Source: Asterella californica
Lineage: Eukaryota; Streptophyta; Marchantiopsida; Marchantiales; Aytoniaceae
Reading direction: 5' to 3'
Assembly: GCA_036924285.1 (NCBI GenBank)
Contig: JAYKYS010000010.1
Coordinates: 2,542,001-2,606,000, forward strand
Length of the DNA stretch: 64,000 nt
The translations under genes and the position numbers were made by a program. The notes below the pieces were generated by a model. The model was not told where the DNA came from. It saw only the letters and a list, made by a program, of their open reading frames with translations, and searched no databases. How positions within the stretch are numbered: position 1 is the first letter of the stretch; each line of letters opens with the position of its first letter. Shown here piece after piece: positions 13,744 to 25,150 of this stretch.

Positions 13744-13860
13744 AAGGTTCCGCCGCTGGTGCTTTCCCGGATGTAAGTCCACCCCCGAGCGTCGAACAGC
13801 CGGGAATAACGCCTCGGGGGAGGTCTTCCATCCGGGAAAGGACTGGCGGCGTGGAACCTT
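13744..13860. repeat. imperfect fold-back (about 47-bp arms)
   Basis: Arms 13744-13789 (AAGGTTCCGCCGCTGG ... ACCCCCGAG) and 13813-13860 (CTCGGGGG ... GGCGGCGTGGAACCTT) are inverted copies with several mismatches around a 23-nt loop. It is much more GC-rich than its surroundings and lies about 400 bp downstream of DDI1. It may be a MITE-like insertion or a small-RNA precursor-like hairpin. Overlapping open frames on both strands are a by-product of the symmetry. Confidence 0.7.
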
Positions 13861-16095
13861 TTCGTTTCCGGCACTCTCGTCTTTATTGTAGTCCGTTCGG
13901 CTGGGACAGAGTCGTTGCGAACTCGTTGGAACACTCATACTTCATAAGAATCTCCTACACGTGGCAGCATTGTCTTCAAGGATTGAAGACACGAAAAGAA
14001 ACACTACGAGAGTGGCCACAGGTTTTACATATAACATAATGCACTCAGGAAGTGCATTGTTGGATTTGAGGGCATCGCCAAGGCGTAATCAGAAATTCCA
14101 TTATTGATCACTCTTAGCAATGCAGTTTTCCAAGGGGTGATCAGGAGCACATTTGAGATACTGTACTTATATTGATTGCCACCTGACGCAAGAGTGAGAT
14201 TATGGAGTGTATAAGAACATATATTTTCTATACACTGCACAAAAGTATATCTTTGGATGCTGAATATTGTATCAAATGTTCTAGATCATCAGTGAGATTC
14301 CGAAGTTTTAGTTCCACCTGTAAATACTAACCAAACTAGCGTGGAAAAACGCATAAATGCTTGACGCATCAGTATGATCTGTGTAAATATCCTGGAATCT
14401 GTGCTCAGCTTATGCAAGGTTCATACAGCTTTGATTCGTAATGCAGTCATCGCCAAATACATATTCGTTAAGAGCTGGAGTTGTTGCTGGAAATATACGT
14501 GACACCTACTGAATATATTCCTTGATTGAATAAGATGCATGCTAAATGGTAAATGTTATCAATAAGGTATTCTCGGACCATGGGACTCTTAATGTGAATC
14601 CACCACGTGGGACTAGGACCAGAAGTCTTCTTAGCAGTGCATTCATTTCCAATCATGTTTGCAAGGGATTGAACCCACGAACTTTTCACAGGAAAAATAT
14701 GCAGACGAAGGAAGGCGCCTAGAGGGTGAAAATTCTGGGAGGTTGTTCTCTTCGTTTTTTTTCTTAATATGTGCAATGTTTATTTTCAGAAAAGATTATT
14801 CCTCGCTAATTTGCTGTGAAACATGCATTAAACTTCGGAGAACTCTACAGCTCTTTTTGTTACCAAAAAGCTACATTATGAAATTGGTTTATTTAAGATA
14901 ATCTAGTTTCTACCGTCTGAACTCTTGAACATTTTATTCATATTCAAGGCATTTAAAACATGAACACTTCAAAATTCTGATTCATTTTTTACTTCTAGAA
15001 AGAATTGTTTATCCACGAAGAGGGGATCAACTTAAGAGAAATTTTGTTTCTTTTGTAATTAAAAGGTCATATACATATTATACAAACATTCTCCAATAAA
15101 TAAAATTAAAATATTAGTTTTTATTTATAAATATTAAATGATAAGCGAACTGTGAATTACGGCCAGATCCAAACATAACCATAAGCATAGTGCGCCAACA
15201 CGGGCTTCTGAAACTACAAGGCCTGGACCTTGGTACCAAATGGTCATTATTTATAATAGACATTAATTTATTATTTTAATTATTTTTTACCAAAAATTAT
15301 ATGATTGACTAATGAGTATACCGCCCTCTTTCATCTTTATGAAAGAGTGTGAATATGCATGCTCCCCAAAAGTCTTGAGTGATTTATTTTCTAGAAAAAA
15401 TACATTTTACAAAGGGAGGGATCAATTTTGGCGAACTCCTTTTCTATTCTTCTTATAGAAAAATATATACATGTCATTTAATATTTATATAAAATGATTA
15501 TTTTTAAAATAATAAACGATAAGAAAACCAAGAGTTATGCTTATTATTTTAAGCGTAACTCTAAATAATAAATGTTATGATTATTATTTATTATAAATAA
15601 TAAATATATAACATGAGAACACGCATTTCTGAAATCGCAAGGCAGGGATCAAGTGCATATTAATTAAAGATAGGCGTTAATTTGTTATATAATAAAAATA
15701 AAAATAAGATAAATATATATGCTTCACCATACACTTGATTATTTGAAATTCAAGTGTATTCACGCATATTTCTTTGAAAAGCTGAATATGCATCCAAAGT
15801 GACCTTCGAATCCAGAAACTAAAGGCAGAAAGCGATAAACGAGAAAGTGAATATGCTTGTATTAGTCACCAAAGTGGACTTTCTCTCTAGAAGAAAAGAA
15901 CAACACGAACATGTGGTGAATAGAGAACTACAGAGCGAAGGAAACGAATTGGATCTAGAACCTCCCGGAAGGATGGATGCCACTGTCCTCTTCAATATCC
16001 GCATCGTTCTTTTCCTTTGCAAGATGTTCCGTCACCGAGCAGCAAATTTGGTTCATGCAACTACTGTAAAGAATCTCTCGCGGCAACATCCAACT
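13861..16095. other. AT-rich intergenic DNA
   Basis: No gene is seen. From 14900 to 15800 the DNA is very AT-rich. Around 15786-15801 it carries ATATGCATCCAAAGTG, a motif that recurs near 27827 and, with one change, near 37902 (see the dispersed-repeat entries). Confidence 0.45.
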
Positions 16096-16099
16096 TGCC

Positions 16100-16990
16100 A
16101 ACGCTACACAATAATCAGCCAACAGATGGAAAGATCATATCAAGCTGTACAAAGAGAAGAGAGACCCCAAGGACCAAGCAACCAACGTTCCAAAGGGAGA
16201 AAGAACATCATGCTTAAGCTCCGCTATCTATAGCTCCAAAATTGTCTATCATTCCTAAAATATCCCACTCTGATAAATCAAAACTCTTGTATTCAACATG
16301 TGGACATGAAGTAGCATTGTCTATTGCAATTGCTCTTTTGTGGATCGCGTCTGCTAAAACTCTTTGTAGAGCAATGGAAACTCGTTATCTAAACAACATA
16401 GTGCAAAAAAGAAAGTGGTACCCCTCACGTCTCTTATGATAAGCTCTAGCATAATCTCAAATAAAAGCGTCGAGCTACGAGACTTATGATCCATACATCT
16501 CTGAAGCTAGGGAGATGAAACTATGTTTCTCTTCATATTCTTATACTTGGTCATCTTCGCCGCTGTGGTCACATCAGCAGCTCATCTTGGAGTATGAGTG
16601 CTCACTCACCCGTCATCGAGTCTCGTGTCAGATCCAAAACAATCATATTTGTCATCGAGACATGATCCTCCTTCATCATGTACAAGTCAACCAACTCTTA
16701 CTGACTCCCATATGAAGAACATACCATCACTCTCCTCACGACGTGGAACCGCTCTCCCGTGCTATAGCAAACACAACGTCCCTATGACATCAGGAGTAAC
16801 TATTCGCTCTCACAGTGAGGACAATGAGTAAAGTGTCGAGCAAGACACCACACTCGCATGGGATAGTGTCAAATCAACAAGCGGAACCAACTTAGACAGA
16901 ACCTCATCGCTGTAGAGAAGATAGTCTGTGCGAATCAAAATGCTCTAGTGCAATGTCGAGCTATGACCAAGAGCATGCTTTCGCGCACCT
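16100..16990 (-). pseudogene. decayed 3' part of an RT/endonuclease element
   Basis: Collinear with about 51925-52845 of the intact element further along. It covers the 3' UTR (16110-16220 matches the block near 51950-52030) and the C-terminal coding end, where the sequence encoding the last part of the ORF is recognisable (for example 16350-16385 against 52175-52210) but riddled with stops. Differences are mostly C:G to T:A. It appears to be one half of an old copy whose other half is at 23391-25150. Confidence 0.75.
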
Positions 16991-18446
16991 ACAGTTTTGT
17001 TGCATCAGCAGAAGCATTTAATCAATAGGTCACCAAACTCATAACGTTAATATGCAAATCATAATCACATGTTAGCATCCATGCAACACTTATCTTTATC
17101 TCATTTGATTCAGACATGATCCAGATCGTCTCCTTAACTCTCAAGCTCAACATTCCTTAAGTCCAAATCTAGACTCGGCTAGATCTGTCCCAAAACACGA
17201 GCAACGTGACTTGGGACAGACTTCTCATAAAGTCTAAGGTCTTAAACCGTACCTCCAGCACACCTAGCGATCTAGATCTTAGGTCAATCTCAAGTCTAGA
17301 CGTCTAAGTTTGGACGAAAAAGCACTTTAGTACTAACTCAGTCATCACATGATGCTCTTAGAGTCCTCCCGTCGAACTCTGAGGTCGAGCAACTCGTCTT
17401 GGTCCACCCAGGCATCGAGTCTCCTTCACATATACTTCTACAGATCTACGACATTGTCTTCCTCTTATGTCCTTAGAAATTATACCGCAACTCGATCACG
17501 AGATCGGCTGTAATTCTCAGCTCCGATGTCAATTTGAGAAGTTCTTGCCATCATTGAAAAGCCCTTCCAAGACCTTTCTAATGAAATTTTACTCATCTCG
17601 AAATCTTTTTGATCTCTGTCCATGATCCAAAACTCGTTGGAGCTGTAATACTTAGCATTTTTCTGAAGAACCGTGGTCTAGCGCCAGATGGGACCTTGTG
17701 GGTCGAACCATAGTCCGTCTACACCGGATGCACATCTCGGTCCACTCGGAACTATCTCTAGGACACAAGTCTCAAACTTACATTTCAATCTGTATCTAAA
17801 CTTGCCCCCTTAGGTCAACATTCGTCTAGGATCCTCTTGAAATATACCCCTACATCCTAACCCAATCTTCCAATCTTAGTTCAAAAAACCACTTAAGGTT
17901 CATCTGTTCTTGACTTCCTGGTCAAGTCATTAAGTCCTACTCGCAGCGTTCAGAACCTAACACAAGTTCGCTAGATTATATTGTTCTCGTTTGAGCTTGA
18001 TCTAGAGACTGAGCGTCACGACATTCACCCCTCACTTTGGAGGTTGATGCACTCATCAACAATGATCTTTAAGTTAACGCCAAGTTCAAAACGGGTAGTC
18101 AACCCCTTGGCGTCAGAATTGCATTCTGGTAGCTAACCCGCAATTCTCTTCTTGGCTTGAGTCTTGAGTTGTCGCTAGAACACTTAGAAAATTTCCAACT
18201 AGTCTAAGGAAGCCTAACCTTTTTGACCACGCTTAAACAAAACTAGTTGACAAATTCTAAGTTAACTGAAGGCGTCCTACGAATGTGATGATATTTCAAA
18301 ATGTATTAGATGACTTGGTTAAAGATAGCCTCATCTGATCTATTTCTAATCAATAGTATGTCAAATCTATATCTGGATACGACTTAGAGATCAGACTCCA
18401 AGAAGTCAATGTACTAGAGGTTAATTTTCGATCACGTGGTAACATG
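16991..18446. other. non-coding, inside split element
   Basis: No gene or recognisable domain. It is part of the block that separates the two halves of the old RT element. It has many short C/T-rich runs but no LTR boundary could be set. Confidence 0.4.
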
Positions 18447-18599
18447 TGTCGTGCGCATACACATCGCTACACAATATACATCGCTGTCAAAGGTACATCA
18501 CACACACACACAACACATGGTTTTTTCGCACAATAGCGATGGAGGTTGTTGGTGGTGAGGAGAAGGAAACTGCTACAGGACTGCAACCGGAGTGCCAAC

Positions 18600-20660
18600 C
18601 CGATTTGTAAGATGTTGTCTCCGTCCAATAGTCGATCACGAACCCCATATGGTATAATACAGCACCTCCAACCAATACATCATAAGACCCTGCGGTTGTA
18701 ACGATAGCCTTGGTCCTCACCATGGAGCCATCCGTGGGAATGATCTGGTCGAACTCTCACCGTCAGCAACTCGCGTGTCATGTGCAGAGTTATATCTCCT
18801 GATCTCCTTAGAGATGTATGTAGCTGGAATGGACATCTTTACACTTTGGACTTCCTCAGACCCAAACCGATACACACGGTCTTCCCCAACATCAACAGTT
18901 GGGCTCTAGAGTCTAACAACACTTTCTGTGATCGATACACCTTCCCTGAAGATACCACCAAATAGAAGATACCACTTCTGTTGTCCAACAACACCACACT
19001 TGGTGCCAATCCAGCACGGTCAATTGTCGGTCTAACTGGTAACTCATCTAATCTGGTAGTCGTCGCTTGCCAAGTACCACTAGTAGCTATCCTGATCTTC
19101 GACTCCATGGACACATCTACCACCTCTCGCTGAACCATCTCAGCACTAGAGGTAATCACATCCTCGCTCTCACTGAGCGCGGCTGCCAACTGGAACACTG
19201 GAGCCAAGTTGACTCTCAATGTCCTCATATCCGTGGCTGAAAATAGTGAGACTCGCAAAACTGTTGTAGCCATCTCCAACTTTGGATTTGATGTCGCGTC
19301 TACAGACATCGAAGGTTGACTCGCATCACCTCCACTCTTGGATGTCGATGCCTCCAACTCCACTACACCATCGATAGGCCGTTTAGGAACCATAGAAGTG
19401 GTCCTCAATGCCTTTGATAGAGTGAACGATTGAGGAAGTCTGACCTGTCTACCAGCCTCTCCGCATTGTAGATCCAACTCCACAGACGTACCTTGTGCTC
19501 AGAGATATGTATTGCACTCCGAGTCATTGTCGCAGATGTCTCAATCTGCACCACACCAGCCATGAAGTCGAAGTCACCTCCTTCTCCTCCATAAGACGTG
19601 GAAGCTTCTGTTCCATCAGATCTCCGCTGAGCCATAGCCATACTAGCTATCCTCTGCTCCAACTGCTCAATCCGAGCAGCCATACCTGCTTCTGACGTCG
19701 TAGCAGACAATGGACCGACTGGTCCTCTCTCAAGTGCTGGACCTCTACCTCCAGCTCGACCACCACGGCCTCCTTGAGCTCCTCCGCCTCGTCCATGATC
19801 AACCTTCCCTTGCCGTAGCTCGGGATGGAGATCAAAACAACGATCACTACTATGACATGATCGTCCGTAATGCTCACACTACATACACCGCTTGAGACGT
19901 CCCAGATGTCTCATAACTACCTCTCCTTTGTGGACAATCCTTCTGCTGATGAAGACCATCACACGTCCAATAAGGACATGCTTGTTGTTGACTAGAGAAA
20001 GACGGCATAGGCTTCTGTCCACCAGATCCTCCAACACCTCCATGGGATCATGAGTGTTCAGCACGATCCTTACTCCCACCACCACCACGCTGTTGTGCAG
20101 CTTGTGATCCTCGAGAAGAGGAGGTCGCCCCATGTGATGTGTCCTTGCTGAACCCAGCAATCACCACCCTGTCCTCTACCATGTTGAGCTCTATCCGCTC
20201 AGCCAAACCAAAGACAACCGTCAATGTCGGAACAATGTCTCTAAGGAGAGTGGCATCTTTGACTCTTCTACGCATCTCTCTGTCTAGTATCCCATATCAG
20301 AACTCGACTGCTTGTGCTTCCGTCGTCTCTTGGATAACCTTGTTAACCGCCTCATGCGAGTAAACGCCTCGCATAGGCTTTCTCTAGTTCTTCGCTGGAA
20401 CTCTTGCAGAGTCTTCAACTTGTCGGTCCGCACACCTTGATAGTTCTTCTTCAAATAGTGGAAGAACTGAACCACAGGGTTAAAACCTGGTGGTATCCCG
20501 CTTGCACTACCACCTGCTCCACCAGAAACTTCGACTTGTCATAACTCACAAACTGCTCGACCAAACTTCGTGAAACTTCGTGCACTAGGACTATCTTCCC
20601 AGCGCACTTCCAACGAGCCCACATTCGTCTAACATTGTTGACTATTTCGTCTGTCATGCC
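18600..20660 (-). pseudogene. gag-protease remnant of the methyltransferase element
   Basis: The frames at 20475-20284, 20275-20048, 19710-19405 and 19483-18839 parallel the main copy in order: gag C-terminus (LQEFQRRTRESLCEAFTRM), the coiled segment (ARIEQLEQRIASMAMAQRR), the long linker and the protease. In the protease active site the main copy's DSGAQ is DSRAQ here, so glycine is lost and the enzyme would be dead. One-base differences shift frames (for example after FTRMRRL at about 20340). No start or continuous frame remains. Confidence 0.85.
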
Positions 20661-20929
20661 CAAACCCGCACTTCAACCCGAAACAGGTCACTTCAACACA
20701 TTCTGTCAAGTTTCAGCAGCGCTTCCGCACTACCTCACCACCAAATCGACAGAGAACAGGTTCAGATAACACCCATCCACACAGCAATCGATTACAACAC
20801 CAAAACAAACCACTCCACGCACACGCGCACCCGCACCCACAAATCGAAGAAATCAACGATTTTGTCAACTCCGGAGATACCACCGGCAGCAATTCACGAC
20901 CTGAAATCTCTCAACCAGGCCTCGCAATC

Positions 20930-21135
20930 TGAGTTCAGATCTCACTCACAAGACTACCCACCATAGCCAAGAGCTTGAAGGCTCAACTTGAAGAACTGAG
21001 GTCTCCAAGTCCTACCTGCGAAGTATACCCCTTGTGGACACTCCCACCAACTTGCCATAACTGCACTAACGGTCTTACCGGGATTCTTCACTTTGCACTC
21101 GGTCAACCTAGTTGAGTAGCCAAACTAACATGACA
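20930..21135 (-). repeat. 5' terminal repeat of the deleted copy
   Basis: About 206 bp aligning with 48835-49035 of the main copy (shared GAGTT, AGAGCTTGAAGGCTC, CACTAACGGTCTTACCG, GCACTCGGTCAAC). Its outer end is TGACA on the + strand, that is TG... in element orientation. Confidence 0.7.
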
Positions 21136-21139
21136 CATG

Positions 21140-22559
21140 TGTCAGAGGTCTCAAATTAGTTTTCTTTTTGTCATTTTCGTGGTAGGCTATTTTGGAGTAC
21201 CACTTGGTAGTGTAGGAAGAGAGATTTGAGATTTCAGTTGTTTTAATGGTGACAACACATTGGTAGTGTCATCCTCTAGCCTTTGGTGGATGGATCTCAC
21301 CGATATCACCGATAGGTCCTGTCGTTTATCACTAGCCAGGATTGAGCTCAACAAAGAGACCGACCTGTTCAACATCACGAGGAGTGATGTTGCTGGTGTG
21401 TGTTATGGGGGTTTATAAAGACTTACTCGCCATGTGTCTTCTTTGTGATCTGTTAGGTGCTACAGCTACTTGCTAACTAGTTCTAGGAGGGAGTTTGAGG
21501 ATCTACGAGTAGCCCTAGGAAGGAGTAAGATCTGGTGTGCAACTCTTTTGTGTATTCTTGAGTCTATCCTCCTCAGTAGTGGATTTCATACTTGCAGGTC
21601 TTGTGTGGGTCTTTCATGCATATCTCTGAGTAATCTATATGTTTGCTTTGAAGTCAGCTATGTGTGCACAAGGTTGGGGGTGTGCTAACCATACAAGAAA
21701 GACAGAGAGAGCAAGGAAGGGTTGAGAGCTTGTACAATATGATGCTAAGTACCAAGAGTGCTATTAAGCTAACATTCTGTTCAGACAAAAAGAGAGGCAG
21801 GTATAGAGACAAATTACGAAGAGAAAATGCATTTGTTTGAGGAGACTATCACACACTCAAAGTCTTGATCTATCCATCCACTCAGCAAAGAGAGTGAACC
21901 ATCAACTAGCATACAAGAGAGTCATAAGGTGTCAATAGAGGAGTCTATTGTCTTATCATGCTGGAAGTCTACGATTCTGATGTACACAGAGAGATAGCAA
22001 GTAGTCTAGGAAAGAGGAGTGACTGTGAGGAGTTCTTGGAAGTGAAAACTGCAGTACGTGTCTTCATATGCCACACTTGAAACTAGTTGTAGGAGACGTA
22101 CGTCATACAAAGATCCATTTTTGTATCCAATAGAGGACTGATGACATTTTTTTGTAAGGAAGGTGTTCGCGACACCTACTGAATTCATGTATATATTGTA
22201 TTTACTAACACATATCACATCATGAGAGTGGAGGTTGACGTTAGGAGGTCAGCATTTGGAGGTTAACGTCTCAGAAGCTGTCGTACCAAAAGTCAACATC
22301 TACTTTCCGTTGTAAGGATTCTGAGTCGATTTTCTAGTGAGATCTGGTTATTGAGTAGTTTAGAAGAGCTTTATGATAGAGAGCTTCATGCTCAATACTT
22401 TTTGTGAGTTTTGGTTGTGTTTAAAGAGAGAACTGTGAGTTTGACCTCCAGGATAGAGTTATGATCAATTTTATTGCAAGTTACAACAGTTTGACACCAG
22501 TTCTCTTGGGGATGATATCTTTTGTACTACTAATGGTGTAAAAAAGCAAACCTTGTGCT
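21140..22559. other. non-coding, inside split element
   Basis: No recognised gene. Short frames here show no family features. Probably unclassified element debris. Confidence 0.35.
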
Positions 22560-23110
22560 TTACAGACTCCAATGTTTTTTAGTAGATCAAGATGTCGTCA
22601 ATGTAAATGATGACAAACACGTCTATCTCTTCGTGGAAAATTGTGTTCATCAATGCAGTGAACGTCGAAAAAGCATTATAGAGTATGAATAACATCACTA
22701 CGAACTCAAACGATCTAAATCTAGTTCGACAAGCAGTCTTCTCAACATCTGGTTCAACTATCCGAATCTGGTAATATCTTGACTTCAAGTACTTCATGTC
22801 CACTAAAATATCAAACAAATCATCTATCCTTGATAAGGGATAACTATTCTTCACCGTCACCTTATTGAGCGCATGAAAATCTACGTAGAGTCACAATTTC
22901 CCATCCTTCTTTGCAAAAAGAACTCAGGCTCCATAAGGCGACTTGCTGGTTCATATATATCCTTATGCTAATAGCTCATGGAGTTGTCTTTTCAACTCAA
23001 GGAGTTCCACTTGATTGAGTCGATAAGAAGCTTTAGAGGGTGATTTTGATCTTGACAAGACCTCGATCTTGTGGTCCACCATCCGTCTTGGAGGTAATTC
23101 AGCAAGTAGC
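22560..23110 (-). pseudogene. Ty3/gypsy reverse transcriptase fragment
   Basis: Read on the - strand, the frame 22860-22579 holds an RT palm segment (VKNSYPLSRIDDLFD; then FVIIYIDDILIY with the catalytic DD). Upstream frames to about 23110 hold the preceding RT block with stops. It resembles ordinary chromovirus-type gypsy RT rather than the methyltransferase element. No LTRs were found. Confidence 0.8.
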
Positions 23111-23390
23111 TCATCCGTCAAGACATCTTCAAACTCCTTAATTCACTTTGTAAAGCACCTCCAAAAGTCCAGTCGTATCTCATGATATTTCTTTTGTCTG
23201 TCACTCGTCATAATATCTACAACTCGCATCAAACACATGATTCCATGAAGTTCATATGTTTGTCTTTGATCAAATTCATCACAAAGTTATTAATTGTCTT
23301 CACCTTTCAGATTAGTCTCACTCCCAGCTTCCGTCTTTTAACTTTGACGCTCAACCTCAAAGGTTTCTGTCTGATGTGCTAAGTGAAAAC

Positions 23391-25150
23391 GATACCAAAG
23401 GCAACATAGGGGTCCTTTAACTTAAGGAGGTCCTCAATATGTAACACGTCTTCCGTCAGAGCAACATCTAAGAACTGAGAAAAGAAATCTTTTGAATCCA
23501 CCGGTACTCCGAAGATACATAAATCATCTCTAGGTGTAACAAAGCCCTATAGGAGTTAGAGGTCTGACGGTATACATATGAGAGACCAAACCCTGCACTT
23601 TGACATCTTCATTCTCAACCCTACCAAGACCGAACTGAGAGAAGAAGTTATCAAAGACATCATAGACTTGGTCCGCCAGACCTATGATATGTGTGTCATC
23701 AGCTAGAGATGAAAAGACATAACCTAGAGCAACCAAGGTGGTGACCAAGAGAACTCTATAGTGAACTAAGGCAAAGAGAGCAACCAAGGTGGTGACCAAG
23801 AGAACTCTATAGTGAACTAAGACAAAGAGAGGTCCATCCAAAGGGTCTCCTTGATGAGTATCTAAAACGAAGTCGATGATTGTAATCTTTTTTATCGAAA
23901 GATCGTGTTGATAATAAAAAGAGGAGGAAGAACCATAGAACGATCGCACGTGAAGAGAATGAGATTCGTCAAAGATCCACCGTCATCCTGGTTCTCTAAA
24001 GATGGAAGCGCAAAAAATACTATTCAAAGTATTTTCCACGTCCACTTATGTGACAATCCAATCGAGATGATGTTCAAGAGAGCCTTAATGCCGAAGGACA
24101 CAGACTCACAACCTCCATGCATTGCAACTCCAAATTGATATGGACAAAGTGATCTTGAAAAGTATCTCGAAGTTGAAAAATAATGATACAACTAATAAGT
24201 TGTAAGAGAATCTCGTCAATGGTTATCAATCCAATCCTCCTACCATCCTTCATCATGACCAAAAGTCTAGCTACCCTAGAACATGAGCTATACAATGAGG
24301 AATGTGTCCTTGAGCTATTGTTGTTGCTATCAAAAAAAGCTTCGGGAAATCACTAGATAGATCGTATGTCTGAAAATAATCTTATAAGTGCTCATAGATC
24401 ATCAAACGGACCTCCATATGAGAGACGTGGAGTTGTACACAAGGCTTCAGCAAACAGAGATCTGTCGAAATATAATGACTCCTCATGCTGATAGTCTGAA
24501 CCTCAAGTAGTGGAGGTCATCTGATGGAGGTGAAGAAAACGCAACGGGGTGATCGTCTTCTCAGTATGACGTGCCACTGACAAAGAATGCAATAATAACT
24601 TCACTATACTCTCCAACTTGACATAACATCCTACAATGTCGTACATGAGTGGAAGATGAGACGTCACGTGTCGAGATAGACTAACTCTTATCTCACGCAA
24701 CACGTACTGATTCTTCCTGTAAGACCGTCCACTCGCCAGCATAGAATCTCCGAAGATGGACCGTCATCTCTCAATGTCCAACTCTACCATCTCGAGTATA
24801 ACAGAGACACCAACAACGTAGTAAGAGGAACACTAATCACGTTGTCTCGTCTTTGATGTTCCATGTCAACATGTTGAGAGGTAGACGAATGCATGCCTCA
24901 TCTCGTCATGGAGAGCACGAGGTAGCCGATGTAACAAGCACAGACAAAGAACACTCGTCTCGAACAATCTTAAAATAGTGTCAGTGTGTATTCTCAAAAA
25001 CTCTCACGACTCAATAAGAACACTAGGAAGAATAGCTAACGGTGCCCTAATGATTGCACGTGTAGACATTTACTCTCGGCTAACATGGACATTCCATATG
25101 GTCTAGTTATAGATCTTTCGCACATGAGACGTTACTTCTTGCGAGATAAC
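23391..25150 (-). pseudogene. decayed 5' part of an RT/endonuclease element
   Basis: Collinear with 53391-55120 of the intact element. Residual RT pieces are readable (FYGSSSSFYYQHD; HQGDPLDGPLFVLVHYR; FSSLADDTHIIG), with frameshifts and stops between them. Compared with the intact copy, most changes are C:G to T:A. It continues the copy whose other half is at 16100-16990. About 545 bp corresponding to 52845-53390 is missing at the break. Confidence 0.85.
23726..23827. repeat. 51-bp tandem duplication
   Basis: Units 23726-23776 and 23777-23827 are nearly identical. In reading frame this is a 17-residue duplication in the RT remnant. The intact copy at 52-55 kb has one unit. Confidence 0.85.

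Larger units (their letters stand above)
18447..21135 (-). mobile_element. deleted, rearranged copy of the methyltransferase gypsy element
   Basis: The left edge starts TGTCGTGCGCATACAC, as at 38674 in the main copy. The right edge ends in TGACA, as at 49035. CATG occurs directly outside both edges (18443-18446 and 21136-21139), consistent with a 4-bp target duplication. Between them, read on the - strand, are a 5' terminal repeat, a shortened leader, gag and protease. The methyltransferase is almost wholly absent, and RT, RNase H, integrase and PHD finger are absent. A fragment at about 18530-18590 is inverted relative to the main copy (equals 42969-43026 reversed). This is a non-autonomous derivative heavily altered by C:G to T:A changes. 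Confidence 0.75.

Noticed and set aside
13604..14039. Cluster of overlapping frames on both strands
   Set aside because: Explained by the GC-rich fold-back at 13744-13860.
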